Origin: Emergomyces orientalis
Taxonomy: Eukaryota > Ascomycota > Eurotiomycetes > Onygenales > Ajellomycetaceae
Direction of reading: 5' to 3'
Length of the DNA stretch: 64,000 bases
Assembly: GCA_002110485.1 (NCBI GenBank)
Contig: MOWL01000070.1
Coordinates: forward strand, 496,001 to 560,000
Shown here one piece after another: positions 9,770 through 20,069 of this stretch; the stretch's first letter is position 1, and each line of letters starts with the position of its first letter. Under the pieces are notes generated by a model. The model had not been told where the DNA came from, searched no databases, and saw nothing but the letters and a program-made list of their open reading frames with translations. The translations under genes were made by a program, and so were the position numbers.

Positions 9770-12505
9770 ATGGCTCCCTCCGCCCCTCACATCTCTAGCC
9801 AGCTACGGCAACTAATATATTACCACCTCGATAATAATCTCATCCGTAACGCCCTCTTCCTTGCCGGCCGTCTCCATGCTTTCGAACCCCGATCGTCTGA
9901 GGCCTCCTACCTCCTCGCGCTTTGCCACCTCCAGAGTGGCCAGTCCAAGGCTGCTTGGGAATACAGTAGAAATTCTGGATCCAGAGGGACACATGCTGGC
10001 TGCTCATACGTCTATGCTCAAGCATGTCTGGACTTGGGGAAGTACCTGGAAGGAATCACTGCGTTGGAAAGAAGTAGGGGTCTATGGGTTTCGAAGAATA
10101 ATTGGAGTAAGCAGTCTCCCAATATATTTGTTTCGGATTTTGGATTTTAAACATACATGACCTACGAAAAAAAATATTAGGCACAGTGCGATGCAGAGAA
10201 CTAACGACGACTTTTTCACTGCAGATAAACATAGCGAAACACGACGACAACACCTCCCCGATGCTGCAGCATGTTTTTGTTTACAGGGAAAATTGTGGCA
10301 CGCGCACCAGGATCTACATAAAGCTGTCGATTGTTACGTTGAAGCTCTAAAACTAAACCCTTTCCTTTGGGATGCATTTCTTGGTCTCTGCCAAACAGGT
10401 AAACAAAATACAATACCAGCAGCTGTCGGATGGCTTTGAGCGAGAATAAGTGCTGACACTATATCCTATGGAATAAGGTGCCAATATACGGGTCCCCAAC
10501 ATCTATAAAATGTCGCCAGAAATCTTGGCAATGCTTCCGTCGTCGCCAACAGCTGAAAGCGCTCCAGCATTCGAGAAGGTCACCCAAACAAACGGCCCTT
10601 TGCAGGCCCAGCCAAATATCAACCATAACCTAGATCCGTTCACCTCGTTTAACGCTCGTGTTGATGCCGCAAATGGTTCCTCTGCGCTTTGGGAAAAGTT
10701 CAATGGCAGCAATGTGAGTGTTGTTTCGGTCAGTGCTCCAGCTCCTGAAGGCTTAGAAACTCCGATTGCCCAAAGCGATTCAGACGACTTTCGAGGGGGT
10801 GGGAGTGGTGTAGTTTCTGGTGACCCGACCTGGGATCCCCCTCTTGCACCTGCTAGGAAGAATAAAACTATTCAAACTCTGGGGCTAGATTATGGTGTTG
10901 ATCCGCCACCCAAAATGAAGGCGACAATCAAACCCAGAAGTAAGGCCAGGGTGGACTCAGAGGACCCGAACGCGGCCGTTGTCCCCGGGGGAACCACTGT
11001 ACCTGCATATGGAGGCGAGCGGAAAAGAACGGTATCCGGTCAAGTTGCCCACCAAGCAAACTCACAACCTGCTGAGCCGGGAGCCCCACAGCGACGAAGT
11101 GTACGGCTATTTAACCAGATCCGCCCAACCAGCAGCAAATTTTCAACCTCTTCAGCGGCGTTCGGGGTGCGGGAAGGTCGAGAGATCAAAAAGGTGAAGT
11201 CTACAGGTGCAAAAGGTCGAAATCCTTCCGGTTCGACTATGGGACGGGTCGTGAGCGGCAATCGAAAGCCAGCTCCAGACGGAATGGATATTGACAGTAA
11301 AGAAAGTCGAGGAGTTCCCATTTCCGCTGTTCCGAATGGTGTGGTCGGTGGACAGTCGAAGAACAGCCTGCCAGACAAATCCAAGGACATCGAGGCTCTC
11401 AGCTGGACACTAGATCTTTTTGCAAAGCTTGCAGAGGGTTACTCTGCACTTACGACGTATAAATGCCTGGAGGCAATACAAATATTCAACACGCTCCCGC
11501 AAAGCCAGCGGGAAACACCTTGGGTTTTGTCACAGATCGGCCGCGCGTATTACGAGCAAGGACTGTATGCCGAAGCTGAGAAATATTTCATTCGAGTCAA
11601 AACCATCGCGCCGTCAAGGTTGGAGGATATGGAAGTTTACTCGACAGTTTTATGGCATTTGAAAAATGAAGTAGAATTAGCATACCTAGCGCACGAATTG
11701 ATGGAGATAGACCGACTGTCGCCACAGGCTTGGTGTGCCATCGGCAACTCCTTCTCCCTACAATCCGACCATGACCAGGCACTCAAGTGCTTTAAACGAG
11801 CAACGCAATTGGATCACACCTTCGCTTATGCATTTACCTTGCAGGGCCATGAGTACGTTTCTAATGAAGAATACGATAAGGCGTTGGACGCCTACCGGCA
11901 CGGAATCAGTGCTGACAGCAGACATTACAATGCGTGGTATGGTATCGGTAAAGTTTATGAGAAAATGGGCAAATATAAGTTTGCGGAGCAACACTACCGA
12001 ACGGCATCCGACATCAACCCAACGAATGCGGTGTTGGTCTGGTGTATTGGTCTGGTTCTGGAGAGGATGGGTAACCAAAAGGCTGCGCTGCTTCAGTACG
12101 GGCGAGCCTGCACTCTTGCCCCACAGTCAATTCTCGCTCGGTTGCGCAAAGCGCGGGTTTTGATGAAGCTTAACGAGCTCAAGCTTGCTCATGTGGAACT
12201 CAAGATCCTGAAGGATCTTGCACCTGATGAACCAAATGTACATTACCTGTTGGGGAAACTGTATAAAATGCTCCACGACAAGGCCAATGCGATTAAGCAT
12301 TTTACGACGGCCTTGAATCTGGATCCCAAGGTATGTCTCTCATTGTATTTTTTTTCGTTTCTTCTTCTTTTTTTCGAGTTTCTAAACCTGGCCGGTCTCC
12401 CTGTGATATATGCTGACAAAATTCAAAATACAGGCTGCTCAGTTTATTAAAGATGCGATGGAATCGTTAGAGAGCCCCGAGGACGACGATGAGGATATGG
12501 GATGA
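9770..12505 (+). CDS. CDC27: Anaphase-promoting complex subunit Cdc27/APC3 (BimA)
   Basis: Four exons, 9770-10106, 10225-10398, 10478-12330 and 12434-12505, give 811 residues, the usual length of this family. All joins keep frame across introns of 79-118 bp. N-terminal TPR helices (exons 1-2, about residues 1-170, including WNKHSETRRQ) are followed by a disordered basic/Ser-rich middle of about 230 residues. A run of at least eight TPRs then fills about residues 430-790, with clear units such as AWYGIGKVYEKMGKYKFAE. The tail is acidic. APC3 is a TPR scaffold of the cyclosome that binds activators and promotes mitotic exit; the Aspergillus nidulans orthologue is BimA. The last intron begins GTATGT right after a TPR, leaving a 23-residue final exon. 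Confidence 0.93.
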
Positions 12506-13871
12506 TTGAAAGCGGCTTCTTGTCTTTGCCCTGTAGATATCTACACATTCGCCTTAATCCCATCTTGTGGTGTGGACTTGCTGACACTCTCACACTTTTT
12601 CTGTCTTTTCACCCTACCCACCTTACCACTTCTCTCCACCTACGATTGTCTTTTTAGTTTAGCGAGATATGTCTGGCGGTGGTTGTTGAGGCTATGCTTG
12701 TCTTAAGAAAGCGATAGCCTATCTTCCTGTTCTGGGCATTCGGTTCGGTGTTTGGTATTTTAAATGGAACAACGAGCATGAATATGAGCATGACACACGG
12801 GCGTTTCCCAGGATATGGGTTTTGTTTTTATTCTTTTTTCCTCCTTCATTTTAACCTCTTCTTTCTTTTACCTCTTTGAAATTCTGGATATAAACTTTGC
12901 GAAGATGTTCACTTTCAACGGAGGGACCTTTTCGCAAAAAAAAAAAGGGAATAAATGGGATGGGATGGGATGGGATTGGGGACCAGGAGACCTCAATCCC
13001 TAAAGCTTTGAAATTGAGAAATGTCACTCACCCCATCGTCGTTTGGCGCTGTCTGGCGTACATACAGCTGAACGCGAGCTAGCGACCCATTGAATACAAA
13101 TAATTACTACCCCAGTGGAGATGGGGGGTTTTATTCTTATTATCACTTTATCATTATTAGGACTATTTGTTTTCCATAAATTCCTATCCTGTTATTATCT
13201 TGTAAATATGGGACTGATCCCCGGCTTGTATGTATACATGCTCCTAGTCCTGCATTTTACTGCGCCTTATGGGAAGAAATTCCTGGGCCCGAAGCTGATT
13301 GAATGTTGGGAAAAAGTAAAAACAAAAAATATTCACACTAGTAAAATAATTAACTAAATTCATGCACATGCTTTTTTTTCAACAACATCTACATCTAGTC
13401 GTCCGCATCTCTCATCTGATCAGTCGGTGTGAGGATGATGATGATGATGTTGATGATGATGCTACAAAGTGCACTGTACGTACAACTTCTATTCTTTTCT
13501 CCCTTATCAATTATTTGTATTTGCCTTTACATTGCTCTTCATTTCGCATAAATAGCTCCTGCGGGTTCCACCCGTCCGTCACCTAGGTAAAGTTATCTCG
13601 GCTGGCCCAACAACCCTTTTTTGCGCCGCAGAACTGGGGGGGAAAATTACCCTTCTCCCCACCAGAAAGTAGGACCAACAAACTGTATAACCTCCGTCTC
13701 ACTCCCCTCCCTCCGCCATTCACACCCCTAAATTCCACTCTCCCCTTTCCAAAAGCCGAAAAGAAAAAGGTAGAGAGCAATTACGAAAGTAAAAATAAAA
13801 AAAATAAAAAGCAAGCAGACAAAGGAAAAAGAAAAACATTAAAAAAAGAGAGAGAGCGCCGACAAAAAACA
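12506..13871. other. Intergenic region CDC27/SLC1 with simple repeats
   Basis: About 1.37 kb without a credible gene. It contains (TGGGA)4 at 12956-12975, a GAT-rich microsatellite at about 13434-13461 and a purine-rich leader immediately before the SLC1 start. Confidence 0.6.
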
Positions 13872-14887
13872 ATGGCAATCCTCTCCTACCTCATAACCGG
13901 CCTAACCTCCTACCTCGCCATAACCGTCTCCCTCTTCGGCCTCTCCCTCAAAGTCCCACGCGCCGGCTTCTTCGCCCGCTGCCTGGCCTCCTACGCCTGC
14001 CTCATCGCCTGCGCTTCCTACGGCGTCGCCGCCTCCATCGTCCTGCGCCTAACTGGCTACGGTGGCCTGTCGCAATGGACCGTTGCGCGCTGCTTCAAAT
14101 GGGCCATGAGACTGTGCACGGGTTCGCAGTTCGAGATCATCTCCGGCGCCGAACACCTCACCACGCGCCCGGCGGTATTCATCTCGAACCACCAGACGGA
14201 GCTGGATGTGTTATTGTTGGGTGCGATATTCCCGCCCTACTGCAGCGTGACGGCGAAGAAATCGCTGTCGCGCGTGCCTGTGTTGGGATGGTTCATGACC
14301 CTGTCCGGCACTGTGTTCATTGACCGGGCGAACCGGGAGACGGCGGTGAAGGCGTTTGACGATGCGGCAGAGCAGATGCGGAGGGAGAAGCAGAGTGTGT
14401 TTATATTCCCCGAGGGGACGAGGAGTTACTCTGCGGAACCTGTGTTGTTGCCGTTTAAGAAAGGGGCGTTTCATTTGGCGGTTAAGGCTGGTGTGGACAT
14501 TGTTCCTGTTGTTGCGGAGAACTATTCGCATTTGTTAGATGTGAAGAAACTGCGGTTTGAGGCTGGGGCGATTCGGGTTAAAGGTGTGTATCTCTCGATT
14601 TTCTTTTCAGGGGGGCCCATTCCATATCTCGAGATGGTCGAAAACCCCCTCCTTCATGGAGCAATTGGCTAACAGACCTCCCAATGAATTTAGTCCTCCC
14701 ACCACTCAGCACGAAGAATCTTCAACCCAGCGATGTCGACAAACTGACGACGAAGACACGAGAATCAATGATGGAAGTTCTCCAGGAGATGTACAAGACG
14801 AGAGACACCCGGAATGTGGACGAAACTTCCTCCACGAGCCGTATCGCAATGCCTCCCCATGCCTCCTCCACCGCCATTGAGACTTAA
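13872..14887 (+). CDS. SLC1: 1-acyl-sn-glycerol-3-phosphate acyltransferase (LPAAT, PlsC family)
   Basis: Two exons, 13872-14583 and 14694-14887, give 301 residues. The intron starts GTGTGT and ends TTTAG; joining gives IRVKVLPPLSTKNL, as expected in this family, whereas reading through ends early. An N-terminal hydrophobic pair spans about residues 1-60. The acyltransferase block I is NHQTELD at 106-112 (catalytic His107, Asp112). The VPVLGWF segment lies at 135-141, the substrate-binding block FPEGTR at 179-184, and the VPVVAENY block follows. The enzyme acylates lysophosphatidic acid to phosphatidic acid at the ER or lipid droplet in phospholipid and triacylglycerol synthesis. The codons are strongly GC-ending. 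Confidence 0.92.
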
Positions 14888-16156
14888 AAACAACCCAATA
14901 AAATAAAGGAAAAAGGAATCCACGAGATACAATGCGTCACCCCGATTCCTCCCTTTCTTCTGCGTCCATTCTATACACTTCGCGGTGATGACCTAGATAG
15001 GCTTTCCGCAGCAACGAAATGCTTGCCTCCTCGCTCATATTGACGTGGCGTTGGTTGCCGTAATGCAAGTTGAAACGAGCGGAGCTTTTCTTTTTTTTCT
15101 TATTTTTTATTTCCTTTACGACACGAAGAAAAGGCATATATACACAAGGGGAACCTTTACATGACGGAGAATAGGAGCCTTATCCCTACCTTCTGACGCC
15201 CCTTGTCTCTACGTGCAATAAGTTCAAGGCAAGGATTAGCAAACAACGAATAACTCCCACCTGGATGCAAAAGTCACAACTCCGATACTCTCCAGTTGTT
15301 GAGCAGTGGAACTTAGAAAGGCGATTTTCTCTTATTCCTGTTTCGGCCTCCTTTTGTCCTTTCCCATCCTTGTCTACCCACCCACCTTAACCCTCCCCTC
15401 CCCCTTTTACCTTCGGTTACACTTTATAAATTATTTGCTCCATCTAATGGCAAGCTCCGACTAACGTGTGCGCATATACTTGTCGCTTACTCTGTTGGTT
15501 TAGCTTCGGGAAGTGCTTTTGATTTTTTTCCCTTTTCTGTTTCCTGTTTCAGGTTTCGGTTCGTTTCCTCCATATCCCCCCCTCTTTCATACCTTATATT
15601 TTCTCCGTCTTCATGCGCCCGGGCCTTTCCTACGGCCTCCATATATATTATGCATTTCCAGCGCGTTCTGGAGTTTCTTCTGCTTGGTTCTTTTTCTTTT
15701 TCTTTACATTTCGTCTCTGTTTTTTCTTTCTTTTCTCTCATCCCTGGGAGCAGTGGTTCCACGCCCAGTCTGCGATGCCATCTGTATGTACATACTTTAA
15801 TATCATGATGATAGACGGATAGATAAATAATGCAGACATATAGACTTCTTACTTGAATGTTTGGAAACGGGGGATGATATAAATAGGCAATATTCGACTT
15901 GTTGCAGTCAGTAGACATGGCTGCAATATTAGGTCAGGTTTTTTGAGATTGATGAGGTGCTCAACTGATAACAAACGACGACGATGATGATAATGGTTGC
16001 CCCGGAAAGTATCTCTATATCTGATAAATCATAGGGAGGAAATAAATTAATTCATAAGTTGTCATTACCCAAAAGGCCCAGCCCACATACCCAATCGTGC
16101 ATTCACTCACACATAGCCAAAAAAAGAATTTAGACAGAAACCAAGATCCCTCCCCC
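14888..16156. other. Convergent intergenic region SLC1/npgA
   Basis: About 1.27 kb lying 3' to both neighbours. It is dominated by long CT-rich tracts (about 15,340-15,440 and 15,520-15,760). ORFs seen here are low-complexity and overlap on both strands; none is supported. Confidence 0.55.
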
Positions 16157-17293
16157 TTAATCCAAACACCCACACTCCCCCTTCGCACACGGCGCAACAT
16201 CCCTCTCAATATCCACCGGGCGAAACTCATCCCATCGTGCCCACACCTTACCTTCCTTCTCCCCCTCCTCGATCATAGAATTCCCAAACCCAGCCCCCCT
16301 AGCCACCGTCGCAAAAAAATAGTCCTTCCCAAACGCCACAACCTCCAGGCGCACTTCTGGAACTTCCCGCCCATACAGCATAGCCCTGACTCCCGTCTCG
16401 GGCACACCCCACAGGAGTAAAGGTGCAGAGGGATATGGAGATATAGGCGGTGGGCTCGGGACAGTTACATTTCTAAATTCAAGATCGCGCAGCCAGGGGG
16501 CTAGCAGTGCTTCGCCGGTCATTTTTATATAGGCTTCCTTTAGGGCCCAGTAGGTATAGAACAGGCGGATGCGGTAGGTTATGGAGTCTTGTAAACTCAT
16601 AGTCATCGTCATTGAGCTACCACTGCCGCCGCTGTTCCTCGGATCTGTTTTCATAGCCTCCAATTCATTTTGCGAAAAGACCTCTGAGAAGATATCGATG
16701 AAGGCGTGGAGTTCTGCTTCTGTCTTTGGCCGGCCGCGGTTGCGGCGGGCCGGTTCATCGGCGCAGGTAATATCTATCCCGATTTGCGGGGTGGAGGGGT
16801 TGCTGTTGTTTGCGTTCATGGCAACGCGGGGTTGAGTGGAGGGCATGTCCTCCGTGCTTGGTGGTGCAGGGCTAATGCATCCTGCCAATGCGACGAGGGA
16901 GGCTTGGTGGCTGACGTTGAATTCGATGTTAGGAATAAGAATCAAGGAGTTGGGGTTTAGATTATAATTGACAGATAGATCTAGCTGAGGCTCTGGCTGA
17001 TCTTGGGGTATGTAGCAGGGCCTTCTATGCGGGGCTGGGGTGCGGCTGATGACAATTTGGTTCCAGGGGACTCGACATGTGCGGTGGATGAAGAGGTATT
17101 TCAATAGATAGGAGGCAAGGGACATGTGGCGGTCTGAGAGATGGTAGAAGGCCTTTACGGTTGCTTGGTCGGATTCTTGGAGGGTCGAGAGGAGGGGGAG
17201 GGATTGGGTTGTGGCCGTTAGGGGCCTGGTGTCAATGTACCATCTTGTTAGGACTGGGGGAGAGGGAGAAGACGGGGATGGCAATGAAGCCAT
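16157..17293 (-). CDS. npgA: 4'-phosphopantetheinyl transferase, Sfp/NpgA type
   Basis: A single minus-strand exon of 378 residues. The family signatures are intact: the FNVSHQ motif at 125-130, the magnesium-binding block IGIDITCADE at 171-180 (acidic residues Asp174 and Glu180), and the WALKEAYIKMTG block at 249-260 with the catalytic-region Glu253 and Lys256. It transfers phosphopantetheine from CoA to carrier domains of polyketide synthases, nonribosomal peptide synthetases and the lysine-pathway Lys2 reductase. Its Aspergillus counterpart is NpgA/CfwA. It shares a promoter region with the PdxT gene. No polyketide or peptide synthetase gene is visible in the window, so it is a stand-alone pan-cellular enzyme here. 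The C terminus is Cys-rich (CAKGECGC). Confidence 0.92.
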   Translation of the reverse strand: MASLPSPSSPSPPVLTRWYIDTRPLTATTQSLPLLSTLQESDQATVKAFYHLSDRHMSLASYLLKYLFIHRTCRVPWNQIVISRTPAPHRRPCYIPQDQPEPQLDLSVNYNLNPNSLILIPNIEFNVSHQASLVALAGCISPAPPSTEDMPSTQPRVAMNANNSNPSTPQIGIDITCADEPARRNRGRPKTEAELHAFIDIFSEVFSQNELEAMKTDPRNSGGSGSSMTMTMSLQDSITYRIRLFYTYWALKEAYIKMTGEALLAPWLRDLEFRNVTVPSPPPISPYPSAPLLLWGVPETGVRAMLYGREVPEVRLEVVAFGKDYFFATVARGAGFGNSMIEEGEKEGKVWARWDEFRPVDIERDVAPCAKGECGCLD

Positions 17294-17742
17294 GCTTGTC
17301 GAGAGTAATTAATTATATATTTCTATATTTAGATAAAGGGTTCTTTATATAGGATTTTGACACATAGGAGTGGAAAATCCAAAAGGGGCAACACGAATAT
17401 CAGAACAGCATTAGATTCCTATACATCAGCAATCTTCACAAAACTATAGTAAGCAACCGGGGAGATGTATTCCAAACAAGGGTATCATTAAAAGGCTGCT
17501 AGAAAAGAGCGTAGTTGTTGTATATTGTGTCCATGTATGTTGAGTTAACTAAATTTGCGGCGGAGATCAACTTATCTAATCAGATTTGCCAAGCAATCAC
17601 CTGACAATCTCCAATACACGTGATCTTATCTGATTCGCAAAAAATATCCGATACGATACCATACAAAAATACAATACAGTCAGTCATATATTTTTCTTTA
17701 TCGCCGGCAGGAAGCGTCTCAACCAACTCACTCACTCATGCG
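17294..17742. other. Divergent promoter region npgA/SNO1
   Basis: About 450 bp between divergent start codons, AT-rich, without a credible ORF. An open frame extends upstream of the SNO1 ATG to 17620 but has no family-like sequence. Confidence 0.5.
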
Positions 17743-18661
17743 ATGGCGATTACTGTGGGAGTTCTGGCACTCCAAGGCGCTTTCTACGAACATTTAATAC
17801 TTCTACACAAAGCTGCAGCAAGTCTGTCGCCGAGCGAACCCCAAAAATGGAATTTCATTGAAGTTCGTACGGCGGCGGAACTCGAAAGCTGCGACGCCTT
17901 GATTATTCCCGGCGGAGAAAGCACCGCTATTTCCCTGGTTGCTGCTCGGTCACAATTACTCGAGCCGCTGAGGGATTTTGTAAAGTAAGTTTAGTTTTCT
18001 TCATGAAAGCAATATTGAAGTATGTCTTTAACCTTTTCAGAGGCTCACAATGGGACGTATTTTTAATAGGCTCCATCGTCGACCAACCTGGGGAACATGC
18101 GCCGGCTTAATTTTACTCGCCGAGTCGGCAAATCGGACAAAGAAAGGTGGTCAGGAACTCATTGGAGGTCTTGATGTGCGCGTAAATAGGAACCATTTCG
18201 GCAGACAGACTGAGAGCTTTCAGGCACCGTTGAATTTGCCCTTCTTGTCCGAAGTACGCCAGAAGGGCGACGGGTCCGACCAATCGGCAGCGTTCATGGG
18301 TGTGTTTATCCGAGCTCCCGTGGTAGAGAAGCTACTTCCGTTCGTGGAGGATATTCAGGTTGAAGAGCAGAAGAGAGAGGGAACCATAGTTGCGCCATCG
18401 CGCCTCACGAGTGATCCAGTGGCGCGGAAAGCGATGAGCGATCATGTCGATGTGTTGGCGAAACTACCAGGCAGGGCAGCTAGGCTTGCTGGAACGGGCG
18501 TAGACCTCAATGCTGAGAGTGAGGCAGGGGATATTGTTGCTGTGAAACAGGGCAATGTCTTTGGCACGAGCTTCCATCCCGAGTTGACAGATGATCCTAG
18601 GATCCATGCTTGGTGGCTGCAGCAAGTGGAGCAAGCAGTGTTGAAATCGCGGGCTTCCTAG
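17743..18661 (+). CDS. SNO1: PdxT/Sno1 glutaminase subunit of pyridoxal 5'-phosphate synthase
   Basis: Two exons, 17743-17984 and 18070-18661, give 277 residues. The acceptor at 18068-18069 is chosen because it restores the family sequence FVKLHRRPTWGTCAGL; the more obvious AG upstream gives a stop. The start at 17743 matches the conserved N terminus GVLALQGAFYEH. Class I glutamine amidotransferase features are present: GGES at 57-60, nucleophile Cys91 within WGTCAGL, the RVNRNHFGRQ block, and His250/Glu252 of the HPE triad. It releases ammonia from glutamine for the PdxS/Snz subunit in vitamin B6 synthesis. No SNZ gene lies next to it, unlike the yeast pairing. It is convergent with CBP20, 190 bp apart. 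Confidence 0.93.
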
Positions 18662-18851
18662 CAATAACTTTCCCGTTTGCGACGACGGCAAATTCATAAC
18701 TGTGATGAGGATTTGTGTTCCTTTTCAATGGATCTCTTTGGATATTTGATAGAAAACTTTTCGTTCCCATTGTATACGTAGAATAATAATTTCATTAGAG
18801 ATGAAAAATAACGCCGCCCTTGCGCCCGATCCTGCCCAGCTCAAAATTATT

Positions 18852-19657
18852 TTACCTGCCTTTCCCATACTCCTCTTCTTCCTTCTTTCGCTCATCAGCA
18901 ATCGCCCGACCGTAACCACCGCGCCCTGGATCATATTCATCTCTGTATTCATCCCGAACCTGGCCACCAGATTTACCCCGACTGCGAGAAACCAGTTAGC
19001 TGATCGGTAATTCCAAAGATTTCTTCTGCATCGACGTACCCATACTGTCGGCCCTCCTGGAATCCGGGATCCAGATCTGTCCGAATTATGCGCTCATCCA
19101 GTTTCGTTCCTCCAATATATTTCATGCAGTCAAGCGCGTCTTGATGGGTATAGTATTCAACAAAGCAGAAGCCGCAGGGTGTTTTCGCAAACCGATCGAG
19201 TCCCATGACTAGTCGTTTGATCTCTCCGCATCTGTATTGTTAGTTGTTAGTAATAATCTAACAACAAGAAGAGCGTCTGATCAAGGCAGAAAATATATTC
19301 TACATACTTCGCGAAGAGTTCGTGTATCTGCTCCTCCGTCGTATAGAATGAACTGATTGCATTTGTGAGTTAATGAACCGTCACCCAAAAACGCGGCTGG
19401 CACCACATATTGTGTGTAGACATACAGGTTCCCGACATAGAGGGTAGTGGCATCCTTTAAAGGGTCAACAGGCTCGTCTTGAGATCCGTCTCTGTCACCA
19501 AACTTCCTGCGTTTATTCTGATAGAGCGAAGAGAGTTTTGATTAGCAAAACAATCCAACCCAGAGGGCAAGGAAAACACAAAGATGAGAATTCATTGGCA
19601 TACCTTTGACAAATAGTATGCGCTTGGCCTATCCAACCTTTCAATCGTTGGTCGCAT
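18852..19657 (-). CDS. CBC2: Nuclear cap-binding complex small subunit CBP20 (NCBP2)
   Basis: Five small minus-strand exons, 19657-19604, 19517-19426, 19352-19308, 19231-19040 and 18981-18852, encode 170 residues. Each junction keeps the frame and restores family sequence. The RRM has RNP2 LYVGNL and RNP1 GFCFVEYY, the conserved CGEIKRLVMGLDR stretch, and the RTDLDPGFQEGRQYGRGKSG segment that contacts the cap. The C-terminal tail is Arg/Gly then Glu/Lys-rich. With CBP80 it binds the 5' cap of nuclear RNA and supports splicing, export and the first round of translation. This is an intron-dense gene: four introns in 0.8 kb. It is divergent to NUP82. Confidence 0.93.
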
Positions 19658-20069
19658 CGTGCCTGAGTAGCTGTATTTATGCAGTTGCTGTGGAAAGGAA
19701 AGCTATGACGGTATATTGTTAATGTCGTTGATGTTGATGGTGATGTTGATGGTCAATCAATTGATTTGGTGGCAGAGCTCTGTGGCTTGGCGCTTCACCT
19801 CAACCCTCCCCACGCCAAAAATTTATCCTCATGCCAGCACAAGCTACGGCTTTGGGCGCTGCGAACAAATTAAATAATATCAACAATAAGAGCTGGGGAC
19901 CACTTACTTTCCTTTTATTTGTGCGTGTTCTAATGGCTGTTTACTCAATCCTATAACAACTTGCCCTACCTTTTAGAACAAATATACCTTCGTAGAGGCG
20001 CTCTCTGCCACACCCAGTCTCCCTTCCCCGTCTATACGAACCCGAAAGCTACAGCGGCCGCCCCCAGCC
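19658..20069. other. Divergent promoter region CBP20/NUP82
   Basis: About 410 bp; no ORF of note. A short TGTTGATGG repeat motif lies near 19725-19755. Confidence 0.5.

Noticed and set aside
17620..17742. 41-codon in-frame extension upstream of SNO1
   Set aside because: The PdxT family begins at the MAITVGVLALQG sequence; the extension lies in the AT-rich promoter.
16157..18661. Secondary-metabolite gene cluster around npgA
   Set aside because: No polyketide or peptide synthetase, tailoring enzyme or transporter is adjacent; the neighbours are housekeeping genes.
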